Shown: piece by piece, positions 17,784 to 27,506 of the stretch
Position numbering within the stretch: position 1 is the first letter of the stretch
Layout of the letters: every line of letters begins with the position of its first letter
Source: Agathobacter rectalis ATCC 33656
Lineage (GTDB): Bacteria > Bacillota > Clostridia > Lachnospirales > Lachnospiraceae
DNA length: 64,000 nt
Direction of reading: 5' to 3'
Assembly (NCBI RefSeq): GCF_000020605.1
Contig: NC_012781.1
Span: forward strand, 868,001-932,000
Translations under genes and position numbers: made by a program
Notes under the pieces: model-generated
The model's database searches: none
Told to the model about the DNA's origin: nothing
What the model saw: the letters and a program-made list of their open reading frames with translations, nothing else

Positions 17784-20096
17784 GTGGAAGAACAGATTAT
17801 GAATATGCCTGCAGTAGCGCTGAGAGGGCTTACTATTCTGCCGGGGATGATTGCCCATTTCGACATCAGCAGAGAGCGCTCCCTTCGTGCTGTTGAGGAG
17901 GCTATGGAGCAGGATCAAAAGATTTATCTTGTCACACAAAGGAATGTGGACAGTGAGGACCCGACTCAGGAAGACCTCTATCAGATGGGTATTGTTGCTG
18001 ATATAAAGCAGGTTGTCAGATTACAGAATGATGTTGTGAGAATACTCGTAGATGGAATAAGCCGGGCAGCATTGCTTGGCTTTACCGGTAATGAGAAGTA
18101 CCTTGAGGCAGAAATCTGTTATTGTGATAGTAATGCAGACAGCCTGCCGGAGGATCTCAGGGAAGCCATGCTTCTCGGAGTCAGAGAGGCTTTTCACAGA
18201 TATGCGGCAGTCGTCGGCAAAATCAGCAAGGAGCTTATCAGACAGATAGATCAGTATGAGGATCTTGAAAAGCTCATTGATTATGTAACCAACAATCTGC
18301 CGGTGTCATATGAGCTTAAGCAGCAGGTGCTTGAGGCAGAGGATATCAATGACAGATATCAGGTTATAGTATCATTACTTCTCTCCCAGGTGGAGGTTAT
18401 TTCCATAAAGAATGAGCTTCAGAAAAAAGTAAAGGTTCGTGTGGACAAGCATCAGAAGGAGTATGTGCTTCGTGAACAGCTTGGTGTGATACGTGAGGAG
18501 CTGGGCGAGAATGCTGACTCGGAGGCTGATGAATATGAGAAAAAGCTATCTGAGTTAGATGCGCCTGACTACGTAAAGGAAAAGACGAAAAAAGAGATAA
18601 AGCGCTTTAGAAATATGAGCAGCAGCTCATCAGAGAGCACAGTTGAGAGAGGCTATATAGAGACAGTACTTGAGCTTCCGTGGAACAAGATGTCTGTGGA
18701 CAACAAGGATCTTGACCATGCAGCACAGGTGCTGGATGATGATCACTACGGATTAAAGGATGTTAAGGAGAGAATACTTGAGTTTCTGGCAGTCAGAAAT
18801 CTGACAAGCAAGGGAGAGAGTCCTATAATTTGTCTTGTAGGTCCTCCGGGAACAGGAAAGACAAGCATAGCCCGTTCAATTGCGTCTGCACTGGAGAAGA
18901 AATATGTGCGTATTTCTCTTGGTGGTGTGCGCGATGAGGCAGAAATCCGTGGACACAGAAAGACATATATCGGCGCTATGCCGGGCCGTATAGTAAATGG
19001 CTTAAGACAGGCAGGCGTTTCAAATCCTCTCATGCTGTTGGATGAGATAGATAAGGTGTCAAGTGACTACAAGGGTGACACATCAGCCGCTCTTCTCGAG
19101 GTGCTTGACAGTGAGCAGAACTGCAGATTCAGGGATCATTACATCGAGATGCCTGTGGATTTGTCGGAGGTGCTTTTTATTGCAACGGCAAATGAGGTTT
19201 CAGGTATTCCAAAGCCACTTCTTGACAGGATGGAGCTTATCGAGGTGTCAAGCTACACTGAAAATGAGAAATTTCACATAGCAAAGGAACACCTGGTTGA
19301 GAAGCAAAAGAGCAAAAACGGAATTAAAAAGGAACAGCTTACGATAACAGATGGTGCTTTAAAGGATATCATCAGGCTGTACACCAGAGAGGCCGGAGTC
19401 AGAAGCCTTGAGAGGACTATCGGCAAGCTGTGCCGCAAGGCTGCCAGGGAAATCTTCAAGGACAGCGAAGCTGCTGTAAAGGTTACAAAGACCAATCTTA
19501 AGACGTATCTGGGCAATCCGAAGTACAGTCCGGAGAAGAAAAATGATCACGCAGAGGTTGGAATCGTTAGAGGCCTGGCATGGACCAGCGTGGGCGGAGT
19601 TACACTCGAGGTTGAGGTGAATGTGCTGCCGGGCAAGGGTGAGCTCGTGCTCACCGGTAAGCTTGGCGACGTGATGAAGGAGTCGGCACAGGCGGCACTT
19701 AGCTATGTGCGCTCAATAAGCGAAGGATATGGCATTGATGCAGAGTTTTACACGAAGCATGATATCCATATACATATCCCGGAGGGCGCAGTGCCAAAGG
19801 ACGGACCATCTGCAGGCATCACTATGGCGACAGCCATGCTCTCAGCCATTACAGACAGAGCTGTCAGGGCAGATGTAGCCATGACAGGCGAGATAACACT
19901 GCGCGGCAGGGTGCTTCCGATAGGAGGACTCAAGGAAAAGCTGCTTGCAGCCAAAGTAATCGGAATAAAAACAGTATGTATTCCAAAGGATAATGAAAAG
20001 GACCTGGAGGAGATTTCAAAAGAAATAACAGACGGCATGGAAATCGTGCCGGTGGAGAGATTTTCACAGGTGGAGAAGATAGCATTTGTAAAATAA
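17784..20096 (+). CDS. lon: Lon protease
   Basis: ATP-dependent protease for damaged and regulatory proteins, 770 residues. It has the N-terminal LON substrate domain, a coiled-coil middle (KKVKVRVDKHQKEYVLREQL), the AAA+ module with Walker A GPPGTGKT and Walker B LMLLDEIDK, and the protease domain with catalytic Ser in KDGPSAGIT and Lys in the following KVIGIKT strand. I chose GTG 17784, which lies 7 bases after GGAGA; ATG 17799 is a later alternative. ysxC follows after 16 bases, the order also known from Bacillus. Confidence 0.97.
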   Translation: MEEQIMNMPAVALRGLTILPGMIAHFDISRERSLRAVEEAMEQDQKIYLVTQRNVDSEDPTQEDLYQMGIVADIKQVVRLQNDVVRILVDGISRAALLGFTGNEKYLEAEICYCDSNADSLPEDLREAMLLGVREAFHRYAAVVGKISKELIRQIDQYEDLEKLIDYVTNNLPVSYELKQQVLEAEDINDRYQVIVSLLLSQVEVISIKNELQKKVKVRVDKHQKEYVLREQLGVIREELGENADSEADEYEKKLSELDAPDYVKEKTKKEIKRFRNMSSSSSESTVERGYIETVLELPWNKMSVDNKDLDHAAQVLDDDHYGLKDVKERILEFLAVRNLTSKGESPIICLVGPPGTGKTSIARSIASALEKKYVRISLGGVRDEAEIRGHRKTYIGAMPGRIVNGLRQAGVSNPLMLLDEIDKVSSDYKGDTSAALLEVLDSEQNCRFRDHYIEMPVDLSEVLFIATANEVSGIPKPLLDRMELIEVSSYTENEKFHIAKEHLVEKQKSKNGIKKEQLTITDGALKDIIRLYTREAGVRSLERTIGKLCRKAAREIFKDSEAAVKVTKTNLKTYLGNPKYSPEKKNDHAEVGIVRGLAWTSVGGVTLEVEVNVLPGKGELVLTGKLGDVMKESAQAALSYVRSISEGYGIDAEFYTKHDIHIHIPEGAVPKDGPSAGITMATAMLSAITDRAVRADVAMTGEITLRGRVLPIGGLKEKLLAAKVIGIKTVCIPKDNEKDLEEISKEITDGMEIVPVERFSQVEKIAFVK

Positions 20097-20112
20097 GAAT
20101 GAGGAAGAGATT

Positions 20113-20895
20113 ATGGTAATTAAAAGTGTTAATTTAGAGACAGTTTGCGGAATTACAAGCACAATCCCTGACAATGAGTATAATGAAGTGGCATTCGCCG
20201 GCAAGTCAAATGTAGGCAAGTCGTCACTGATCAACGCACTCATGAACAGAAAGTCACTTGCCAGGATCTCTTCACAGCCCGGCAAGACACAGACCATCAA
20301 TTTTTATAACGTCAATGACGCCATGTATCTGGTCGATCTGCCGGGCTATGGCTATGCCAATGCCAATATCGAGATAAAAGCTAAATGGGGACAGATGATA
20401 GAAAACTATCTTCACACCTCCAAAAAGCTTCAGGCAGTGTTTCTTTTAATAGATATAAGGCATGAGCCATCGGACAATGATATCATGATGTATGACTGGA
20501 TGGTAAACCAGGGCTTTGCACCGATTATCATTGCAACCAAATCTGATAAATTGAAAAAAAGCCAGATTGCCGCACACATAAAGACTATCAAGGATGTGCT
20601 TCATGTGAAGCCGGGCACGGTAGTTATACCGTTTTCGTCCATGTCAAAGGAAGGCAGGGACGAAATCTGGAATCTCATAGATTCACTCGTGTTTGACGAG
20701 GAGACGCTTCTTGCCATGAAACAGGAGGAAGAAGCAAAGCGCGAGGCAAAATCAGCTGCAAAAAGAGCCGCTGCATCCCAGCCACACAAAAAGGAGCGCT
20801 GGAAGAAGACCGGAAAGCCGGTTGCCAAAAAGACTAAAGAACGCAGAGATAAGGCCAAGAGCAAAAAAAGCGTTAATAATCATAAAAAGAAATAA
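20113..20895 (+). CDS. ysxC: Ribosome biogenesis GTPase YsxC/EngB with long basic tail
   Basis: GTPase needed for late assembly of the 50S ribosomal subunit. G1 GKSNVGKSS, G3 DLPGYGYA, G4 TKSDK and G5-like FSSMS are present in the first 200 residues, the normal family length. Residues ~200-260 are an extra Lys/Arg/Ala-rich tail ending in HKKK, probably unfolded and RNA-binding. It lies 16 bases after lon and shares its transcript. An upstream -GAGG- precedes the ATG. Confidence 0.95.
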   Translation: MVIKSVNLETVCGITSTIPDNEYNEVAFAGKSNVGKSSLINALMNRKSLARISSQPGKTQTINFYNVNDAMYLVDLPGYGYANANIEIKAKWGQMIENYLHTSKKLQAVFLLIDIRHEPSDNDIMMYDWMVNQGFAPIIIATKSDKLKKSQIAAHIKTIKDVLHVKPGTVVIPFSSMSKEGRDEIWNLIDSLVFDEETLLAMKQEEEAKREAKSAAKRAAASQPHKKERWKKTGKPVAKKTKERRDKAKSKKSVNNHKKK

Positions 20896-20926
20896 AGCTA
20901 TAGAAAGAAAGGCGAATATTTAATAT

Positions 20927-21955
20927 ATGAAGAATAAATGCAAATTTGTAGGCATTATGTTTTTGTGTATATTGATAGTGTGTACGCTTGCGGTAATGGC
21001 ATATGAGCACACAGCAGGTATGAAAGGCGCTGCCGGTGGAGCATCAAATGCTTCGGGCAATACAAAAAATACAGACGAAGCTGATGATATGCTTACAGTC
21101 GTGACATCCTTCTATCCTATGTACATTGCCACTTTAAACATAGTGGATGGTGTGAAAGGAGTGAGACTCGAAAATCTGAGCGAGCCACAGACCGGTTGTC
21201 TGCACGATTTTCAGCTAACACCGGAGGATATGAAGCTTTTATCCACAGCCGATGTTTTTGTAATAAACGGAGGCGGTATAGAGTCGTTTATGTCTGATGT
21301 GGCAAAGGCGTATCCGAAGCTTGATGTGGTTGAGGCCTGTGAGGATGTGGCACTTCTTTCTGAGGATGATGCAGACAGTGACCACGACCATGACCACGAA
21401 GCAGACGCAGAATCAGATAGCGCGCACGATCATGACCATGGTGATGAGAATGCCCATGCATGGATGAGCGTGCCGCGTTACCGCACCATGGTTCAGACAA
21501 TCGCATCCCAGCTTGCCGAAAAGGATGCAAAGCATGCTGATGAATATTATGCAAATGCAAAAGCATATGATGCAAAGCTTGCAGTGCTTGAAGAAAAGAT
21601 AAATAGCATAAAGAGTCTTACCAATGGACAGAATATCATCATATTCCATGAGGCCTATGCGTATGTAGCTGATGATTTTTCCATGAATGCATGCTATCTG
21701 TTAGACCTTGACGAGGAGCGCTCAGTCAGCGCAGGTGAGATAAAGCAGGTAATAGGTGCCATAAAGGATGACGGAGTGTCGGTAATACTCGCTGAGGAGC
21801 TCTACGGAAAGAGCATGGGAGATACCGTATCGCGTGAGACAGATGTGCATGTGATTTATATCGACCCTCTCAACAGGGGAGAGTACGACAAGGACAGCTA
21901 TCTTGATGGTATGGAGCACAATATAGAGCTTATCAAAGAGGCAATTACTAAATAA
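20927..21955 (+). CDS. Metal-binding protein of a zinc/manganese ABC importer
   Basis: 342-residue cluster A-I (ZnuA/TroA) receptor that captures metal outside the cell. The body begins TVVTSFYPMYIATLNIV; a His/Asp-rich loop lies at about 150-170 (DHDHDHEAD ... HDHDHGDENAHAWMS), typical of zinc members, and FHEAYAYVADDF and IYIDPLNRG supply further metal-site residues. The N-terminus has a hydrophobic segment with Cys but no normal lipobox (ILIVC has Val at -1), so it may be an uncleaved anchor. It is followed directly by the ATPase and permease genes. Zinc is the likelier metal given the His loop. No Zur box was recognised. Confidence 0.9.
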   Translation: MKNKCKFVGIMFLCILIVCTLAVMAYEHTAGMKGAAGGASNASGNTKNTDEADDMLTVVTSFYPMYIATLNIVDGVKGVRLENLSEPQTGCLHDFQLTPEDMKLLSTADVFVINGGGIESFMSDVAKAYPKLDVVEACEDVALLSEDDADSDHDHDHEADAESDSAHDHDHGDENAHAWMSVPRYRTMVQTIASQLAEKDAKHADEYYANAKAYDAKLAVLEEKINSIKSLTNGQNIIIFHEAYAYVADDFSMNACYLLDLDEERSVSAGEIKQVIGAIKDDGVSVILAEELYGKSMGDTVSRETDVHVIYIDPLNRGEYDKDSYLDGMEHNIELIKEAITK

Positions 21956-21968
21956 AATTGGAGAAAAT

Positions 21969-22736
21969 ATGCGGAAAATAATACAGCCATGTGGCTTTCA
22001 TTGCATAAAAATAAATAACCTTGGAGTGAGCTTTGGAGAGCAGACAGTGCTTGAGGATGTAAATATGCACATACACTGTGGCTCCTTCAATGTCATAATA
22101 GGCCAAAACGGTGCCGGAAAATCTACACTCATAAAGGCGATACTCGGCGAGATACCTCACACCGGTACGATTGAGTTCAAGGATACTAAGGACGGACATA
22201 TGGCTAAGCTTAAAATCGGCTATGTGCCGCAGTCTGTTAATATCGAGAAAAATACACCGGTCAGCGTGTATGACCTAATAGCAAGCTATCAGTACAATTA
22301 TCCTGTTTTTCTGCCAAAGAGCAAAAAGATAGAGGCAAAGATAAGGGAGACACTCGAGGTATTTGAGGCTGAGGAGCTCATCGACAAGCAGGTGTGCAAC
22401 CTCTCGGGAGGACAGCTGCAGAGAGTGCTTCTTTCCATGGCAATCATGGACGAGCCGAATCTGCTGCTGTTGGATGAGCCGGTGTCCGGAATAGACCAAA
22501 ACGGCATGGAGCTTTTCTATAAGACCATGGATTATTTAAAGACTCACTATGACCTTGCAATCATACTGATATCGCACGATTTGGACTATGTGGCAAAGTA
22601 CGCAGACCATGTTGTGCTGCTTGATAAGACCGTTGCAAAGCAGGGAACTGTGAAGGAAGTATTCGAGAGCAGGGAATTTGAGAGAATTTTTTACACAGGA
22701 GAGGAATCCTGGGTGAGAGAGGAGGAACACAAATGA
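21969..22736 (+). CDS. Zinc/manganese ABC importer ATPase
   Basis: 255 residues, cytoplasmic. Walker A GQNGAGKS, Q-loop VPQ, signature LSGGQLQRV, Walker B LLLLDEPVSGID and H-loop ISHDLDY are all present. About 12 extra residues precede the usual start of the domain; ATG 21969 follows GGAGAA. The stop overlaps the permease start as ATGA, so the two are translated as a coupled pair. It powers uptake through the permease encoded next, receiving metal from the receptor upstream. Confidence 0.95.
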   Translation: MRKIIQPCGFHCIKINNLGVSFGEQTVLEDVNMHIHCGSFNVIIGQNGAGKSTLIKAILGEIPHTGTIEFKDTKDGHMAKLKIGYVPQSVNIEKNTPVSVYDLIASYQYNYPVFLPKSKKIEAKIRETLEVFEAEELIDKQVCNLSGGQLQRVLLSMAIMDEPNLLLLDEPVSGIDQNGMELFYKTMDYLKTHYDLAIILISHDLDYVAKYADHVVLLDKTVAKQGTVKEVFESREFERIFYTGEESWVREEEHK

Positions 22737-23545
22737 ATATAACCTCCTGGCTTCAATATGATTTTATGAGAAATGCCCTTATCGCTGTGCTCATCATCAC
22801 ACCGCTTTTTGGCATAATGGGAACCATGATTGTAAACAAAAAGATGGCATACTTTTCAGATGCACTCGGACATTCAGCACTTACAGGAATCGCTGTCGGA
22901 GTGGTATGCGGCATGGCAGACACCTCGCTTGCCATGGTGATATTTGCGATAGTGTTTGCACTTCTTTTAAATAAGATAGGCAGTCTGAACACTGCATCGA
23001 CAGATACCATTATATCGGTATTTTCATCGTGCTCTGTGGCGATAGGTCTTGCGATACTGTCAAAGGGCGGCAATTTCAGCAAATACTCAAGTATACTGGT
23101 GGGCGATGTGCTAAGCATCACAAAGACTGAGATAGTTTATCTAATTGTGATTTTTGTGGTCACTATAGTGTTCTGGGTGCTTTGCTTCAATAAGCTCAAC
23201 GCCATATGTATACACAGGAGCGTGGCAAAAAGCAAGGGTATCCATGTGCGTCTTCTGGATAATCTGTTTGCGGTGCTTGTAGCACTCATAGTTATGCTAT
23301 CCATCAAGTGGATAGGCATACTTATCATAAATGCTCTGCTTATATTACCGGCGGCTTCATCAAGGAATATTTCGGAAAATATGCGTGAGTATCATTTCTT
23401 TTCAGTGATATTTTCAGTATTTTCCGGTATAGTCGGCCTCGCAGTGTCATACTACACCAATGTGGCAACAGGTCCGATGATAGTGATTATTGCATCGGTA
23501 ATATATTTTTCGACATTTATATTTGGCAGAAAGCTGAAAAAATAA
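22733..23545 (+). CDS. Zinc/manganese ABC importer permease
   Basis: Integral membrane subunit of the ABC-3 (ZnuB/TroB) family, 270 residues with eight or nine hydrophobic segments. Family features are the early AYFSDALGHSALTGIAVG segment, KSKGIHVRLLDNLFA on the cytoplasmic side that contacts the ATPase, and KWIGILIINALLILPAASSR. GGAGGAA precedes the ATG, which overlaps the ATPase stop. Last gene of the three-gene uptake operon. Confidence 0.95.
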   Translation: MNITSWLQYDFMRNALIAVLIITPLFGIMGTMIVNKKMAYFSDALGHSALTGIAVGVVCGMADTSLAMVIFAIVFALLLNKIGSLNTASTDTIISVFSSCSVAIGLAILSKGGNFSKYSSILVGDVLSITKTEIVYLIVIFVVTIVFWVLCFNKLNAICIHRSVAKSKGIHVRLLDNLFAVLVALIVMLSIKWIGILIINALLILPAASSRNISENMREYHFFSVIFSVFSGIVGLAVSYYTNVATGPMIVIIASVIYFSTFIFGRKLKK

Positions 23546-23557
23546 CGGCTAAAGCTA

Positions 23558-23585
23558 TAAGCAACAGACGCAAAACAGCCGATAC
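23558..23585 (+). promoter_or_regulatory. Sigma-28 (SigD/FliA)-like promoter
   Basis: GCCGATAC at 23578-23585 matches the motility sigma factor -10 box (GCCGATAT/A). TAAG at 23558-23561, 16 bases upstream, fits the -35 (TAAA). The gene that follows would then belong to the flagellar regulon. Confidence 0.55.
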
Positions 23586-23690
23586 ACAATATAAGAGAAA
23601 GACTGTTTAGCTATATCAGACGCTATACAGGTTGATAATAGTATAGCGGGAAAGGATTCCCGCACGCACATTACCAGGGAGGGATGAGAG

Positions 23691-24362
23691 ATGTTAGATG
23701 CTATTTCAAGTGTAGTTTCAGCAGTAGCGGCGCAGAGTGTCACAGCAAAGGACGAGGCGCAGACAAAGAATACTAATACCGCTTCAAAGAAGCAGGATGC
23801 AAAGACGGATAAGTCGGATGCAAAGACTGCAGGCTTCAGCGACGAGGCAGCTGTATATGAGAAATCAGACAGCAAGGATGATTCAAAGGATACTGCAAAG
23901 AGCACAGTAAACCAGAAGATGAGCAAGGCAGACAGAGATGCACTGGTACAGGCGCTTAAGGATGATGCCAACGCCAGACAGCAGCAGCTTATCGAGATCG
24001 TCAGAAAGTCCATGACAGGACAGGCTTCAACCTGGGACAAGTCACAGGGCTTAAAGAGTCTGTTTGAGAATCTGACTGTAGATGCAGATACGATAGCGCA
24101 GGCCAAAAAGGACATCGCAGAGGATGGATACTGGGGAGTTGAGAAGACCTCAGACCGTATTCTTGACTTTGCAAAGGCACTGTCGGGAGGCGACAAGGAC
24201 AAGGCTGATGAGCTTTTGAATGCATTCAAGAAGGGCTTTTCACAGGCAACAGGAGCCTGGGGAGACAAGCTGCCATCAATTTGCCAGGATACTTATGATG
24301 CCGTAGTCAAGAAGTTTGATGACTGGAAGAATGGCACAGAGGACACACAGGTACAGGGCTAG
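23691..24362 (+). CDS. Hypothetical protein, putative flagellar-regulon member
   Basis: 223 residues, no signal peptide. The first ~85 residues are low-complexity, rich in Lys, Asp, Ser and Ala with an AAVYEKS motif; the second part (about 90-215) is helical and ordered (DALVQALKDDANARQQQLIEIV ... FKKGFSQATGAWGDKLPSIC). GGAGGG precedes the ATG. I do not recognise a named family. The sigma-28-like promoter 105 bases upstream and the chemoreceptor gene downstream suggest a link to motility. It ends with its own terminator. Confidence 0.65.
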   Translation: MLDAISSVVSAVAAQSVTAKDEAQTKNTNTASKKQDAKTDKSDAKTAGFSDEAAVYEKSDSKDDSKDTAKSTVNQKMSKADRDALVQALKDDANARQQQLIEIVRKSMTGQASTWDKSQGLKSLFENLTVDADTIAQAKKDIAEDGYWGVEKTSDRILDFAKALSGGDKDKADELLNAFKKGFSQATGAWGDKLPSICQDTYDAVVKKFDDWKNGTEDTQVQG

Positions 24363-24433
24363 AAGCCGGATGTGTATGTAAAAGTGTCGTGATGGAACGA
24401 ATATTATATAAGAAATCTGATTTATGAATTATG

Positions 24434-24469
24434 AAAAGGGGGCTGCACGCAGCGTGCAGTCACCTTTTT
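24434..24469 (+). terminator. Terminator after the putative motility gene
   Basis: AAAAGG...CCTTTTT outer stem and CTGCACGC / GCGTGCAG inner stem around a three-base loop, ending in five T. Confidence 0.8.
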
Positions 24470-24474
24470 AGTGC

Positions 24475-24502
24475 TTGTATAATTTTTTGAGAGGTGTATA
24501 AT
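24475..24502 (+). promoter_or_regulatory. Promoter of the chemoreceptor gene
   Basis: TTGTAT at 24475-24480, 16 bases, TATAAT at 24497-24502: a sigma-A type promoter, not the sigma-28 type seen upstream of the preceding gene. Confidence 0.6.
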
Positions 24503-24547
24503 AGAAGAATAGTATATAAGTATCATTATTCATGTGGAGGAAATATC

Positions 24548-26269
24548 ATGAAATTAGACATGTCAAAGTGGAAAGCACTTAGCATCAAAAATCGTTTAAA
24601 GAAAGGCTTCAGACTGACTACATTTGTAGCATCGGCATCGGGGGTTATCGCGGGTATTCTTATGATTCTTGTATCAATGAGATATTCCAGCGCACTAACC
24701 TTTTACGGATTTTCACAGGGAGATATAGGAAAGGTTATGGTAACCTTCTCAGAGACACGAAGCGCTACACGAGCTCTTATCGGTTATACAGCTTCTGACA
24801 CATTAAGTAAGATGTCTGATACACATGATTCTAAAAAGGAATCATTTCAAAAATACTGGAAAGAGCTGCAAAGCTCTATAAAGACAGGTGAGGAGCAGGA
24901 TATGTATGATGATATAAACAGTAAGCTCGATTCATACTGGAGTCTCGATGATGAAATCGGACAGTTAGGTAGGAATGCTACAGATCCTGAGACACAGAAG
25001 GAAGCCGAGGAGAGAGCAGTAGCAGAGCTTGCACCTGCATATGATGAGATATATCAGCAGCTTGTTGCCCTTATGGATACAAAGGTAACAGAGGGAGATA
25101 ATTTAAGCAAGAGATTATCATTAGTATCATATGCCGCATTTGGTATTGTTATTGTTATCATTGTCAGTTCATATTTTATCTCGATGAAAATCGGGGACGA
25201 AGTTGCAGTTGGTATTTCTAAACCACTCGATGAGTTAAAACAGAGATTACGTACATTTGCACAGGGTGATCTTGAGGCTCCATTCCCGGCAGTTGATTCA
25301 CAAGATGAAATTGCTGATATGGTAGGGGTTGCGAAAAACATGGCAGCAGACCTTAAGACTATCATATCTGACTCTGACAAGCTTCTTGGAAAGATGGCAG
25401 AAGGAGATTATACAGTTTCATCAGACATGGAAGATAAATATACCGGAGATTTTATTGGACTTCTCATGGCAATGCGTCAGATGAAGACACAGATGAATGA
25501 TGTTATGTCACATATCAATGAGATATCATCACTTGTTACAGCAGGTTCTAACAACCTTGCTCAGGCAGCACAGGAAATCGCAGAAGGTGCTATGGATCAG
25601 TCAGCAGCCATTGAGGAGCTTCAGGCTACATTTGCAGATATCACAGGCGGTGTTGAGAAAACATCTGAGAAGCTCAATGATACATACAGGATTGCACAGG
25701 AGTATGCTGAGGAAGCAGATCACAGCCATACAGAGATGCAGGGCATGGTTGATGTTATCGGACGCATCAATGATACATCTAAGCAGATTGAGAATATCAT
25801 TTCTGAGATTGAGGATATTGCCAGTCAGACAAACCTTCTTTCACTCAATGCAGCTATCGAGGCAGCGCGTGCAGGTGAGGCAGGTAAAGGATTCGCAGTT
25901 GTTGCGGGACAAATCAGAAGTCTTTCAGAGCAGAGTGCCAAGGCTGCAGTTGACACACGTCAGCTTATAGAGAGTGCCATTGCGGTATCTAACGAGGGTA
26001 ATGAAGCTGCAGAGCGCGTAAGTACTTCTATTGAAAAGGTTATTAATGGTATGAAGGAAGTTGCAGATTCTTCTCAAAAACTCAGCGAGATTGCAGAGGA
26101 GCAGGCAAAGGCTATGGAGCAGGCAGAGGCCGGTATTAATCAGATATCAGATGTTGTACAGTCCAACTCAGCAAATGCAGAGGAAACATCAGCAACAAGT
26201 GAGGAGCTTTCAGCACAGGCGGAGACAATGAACGAGCTGATTAGCAAATTTATATTGGAAAAGAAATAG
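24548..26269 (+). CDS. Methyl-accepting chemotaxis protein
   Basis: Membrane receptor that signals through CheA/CheW to the flagellar motor. ATG 24548 follows TGGAGGAA; the frame is open 54 bases further up but includes the promoter -10. 573 residues: short basic N-terminus, membrane segment ~25-48, an extracytoplasmic four-helix type sensor (~50-190), second membrane segment ~195-215, a HAMP region, and a long coiled coil with the conserved hairpin tip ([20 protein letters not shown], then [21 protein letters not shown]). No CheR-docking pentapeptide at the C-terminus. The ligand cannot be told. Confidence 0.95.
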   Translation: MKLDMSKWKALSIKNRLKKGFRLTTFVASASGVIAGILMILVSMRYSSALTFYGFSQGDIGKVMVTFSETRSATRALIGYTASDTLSKMSDTHDSKKESFQKYWKELQSSIKTGEEQDMYDDINSKLDSYWSLDDEIGQLGRNATDPETQKEAEERAVAELAPAYDEIYQQLVALMDTKVTEGDNLSKRLSLVSYAAFGIVIVIIVSSYFISMKIGDEVAVGISKPLDELKQRLRTFAQGDLEAPFPAVDSQDEIADMVGVAKNMAADLKTIISDSDKLLGKMAEGDYTVSSDMEDKYTGDFIGLLMAMRQMKTQMNDVMSHINEISSLVTAGSNNLAQAAQEIAEGAMDQSAAIEELQATFADITGGVEKTSEKLNDTYRIAQEYAEEADHSHTEMQGMVDVIGRINDTSKQIENIISEIEDIASQTNLLSLNAAIEAARAGEAGKGFAVVAGQIRSLSEQSAKAAVDTRQLIESAIAVSNEGNEAAERVSTSIEKVINGMKEVADSSQKLSEIAEEQAKAMEQAEAGINQISDVVQSNSANAEETSATSEELSAQAETMNELISKFILEKK

Positions 26270-26303
26270 AAAAATTGTACATACGAGTTTAGAAAAACTT
26301 TTT

Positions 26304-26349
26304 AAAAAAAGCCCCACAAGCATTATTGATATGTGCTGTGAGGCTTTTT
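26304..26349 (+). terminator. Terminator of the chemoreceptor gene
   Basis: AAAAAAAGCC...GGCTTTTT with an inner CACA/TGTG stem; runs of A before and T after. Confidence 0.8.
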
Positions 26350-26394
26350 GTTGTGGTGCGTTAGAGGGTTACTTTTTAAATCTAGTAAACATGT

Positions 26395-26416
26395 ACTATG
26401 TGAACATAGTTTTTTG
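26395..26416 (+). terminator. Small terminator-like hairpin
   Basis: ACTATG / CATAGT stem with a TGAA loop followed by six T. The same bases form the palindrome ACTATGTGAACATAGT, so an operator upstream of ispE is an alternative reading. Confidence 0.4.
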
Positions 26417-26477
26417 TGCGATACGTGGAAAATCTGAAAAGTAATGAAAATGAACAATTAAATGAGAATATTTAAAT

Positions 26478-26506
26478 TTGCTCTTTTTGGCAGGGTGTGT
26501 TATAAT
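26478..26506 (+). promoter_or_regulatory. Promoter of ispE
   Basis: TTGCTC (26478-26483), 17 bases, TATAAT (26501-26506); start codon 32 bases downstream. Confidence 0.65.
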
Positions 26507-26537
26507 CCTTGTATACAAAAAACAGAGGTAATACAAT

Positions 26538-27419
26538 ATGGGTAGTAATAACGATATTTCATTAAAAGCATTAGCCAAGATTAATCTGGGGCTCGATGTT
26601 GTGAGGCGCAGAGAGGACGGATATCATGAGGTCCGTATGATTATGCAGACCATTCATCTGTATGACAGGCTTGATATCAAAAGGACAAAGGAGCCGGGCA
26701 TACAGATACAGACCAATCTGTCTTTTCTCCCTGTAAACGAGAACAATCTCATATACAAGGCTGCAAAGCTTCTGATGGATGAGTTTTCTATAACTGACGG
26801 TGTATCAGTGAAGCTGGACAAGCGTATTCCTGTTGCAGCAGGGATGGCGGGGGGCAGTACTGATGCGGCAGCTATGCTTATAGGTGTAAACAGGCTTTTT
26901 TCACTGGGACTGACAAAGAGACAGCTTATGGAAAGAGGTGTGCAGATAGGTGCGGATGTACCATACTGTATTATGAGAGGCACGGCGCTGGCCGAGGGCA
27001 TAGGAGAGGCGCTTAGTCCTCTTCCTCCAATGGTAAAGTGTCCGGTGCTTATTGCAAAGCCGTCCATCTCGGTATCCACAAAATTTGTGTATCAGAATCT
27101 GAAGCTTGATGATACGACTATTCATCCGGATATAGACCACCTGATAGATGATATAAAGGCTAAGAATCTGCATGATATCGCAGCGCATATGGGAAATGTC
27201 TTAGAGACTGTGACCATACCAAATTATCCGGTGATAGATGAGATAAAGAAGCATATGCTTTCAAATGGCGCGGTAGGAGCCATGATGAGCGGTAGTGGTC
27301 CGACGGTTTTTGGTCTGTTTGACGATGAAGATACTGCAAAGAAAGCGTACAAAGCCATGAGAAGCTCACATCTTGCCAGACAGGTGTATCTGACATCTGT
27401 ATACAATAATCGCAAATAA
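26538..27419 (+). CDS. ispE: 4-diphosphocytidyl-2-C-methyl-D-erythritol kinase
   Basis: GHMP kinase that phosphorylates the 2-hydroxyl of CDP-methylerythritol, the fourth step of the MEP isoprenoid pathway. 293 residues. Family marks: AKINLGLDVVRRREDGYHEV at the start, the GHMP glycine-rich ATP loop PVAAGMAGGSTDAAA at ~95-110, GADVPYC, and C-terminal GAVGAMMSGSGPTVFGLF. AGAGG precedes the ATG. It is followed after 87 bases by a GntR-type regulator gene. Confidence 0.96.
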   Translation: MGSNNDISLKALAKINLGLDVVRRREDGYHEVRMIMQTIHLYDRLDIKRTKEPGIQIQTNLSFLPVNENNLIYKAAKLLMDEFSITDGVSVKLDKRIPVAAGMAGGSTDAAAMLIGVNRLFSLGLTKRQLMERGVQIGADVPYCIMRGTALAEGIGEALSPLPPMVKCPVLIAKPSISVSTKFVYQNLKLDDTTIHPDIDHLIDDIKAKNLHDIAAHMGNVLETVTIPNYPVIDEIKKHMLSNGAVGAMMSGSGPTVFGLFDDEDTAKKAYKAMRSSHLARQVYLTSVYNNRK

Positions 27420-27506
27420 CGTGATATCCGGATAGCACAGCGGGTGCTTTATAGTTACTTTTTTCTTATATGTGAGAATGATAATACAAGAGATAGGAGA
27501 AGTTTG

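Noticed and set aside
23550-23585. TAAA at 23550 as -35 of the sigma-28 promoter
   Set aside because: Spacing to GCCGATAC is 24 bases, far above the usual 14-16; TAAG at 23558 fits better.
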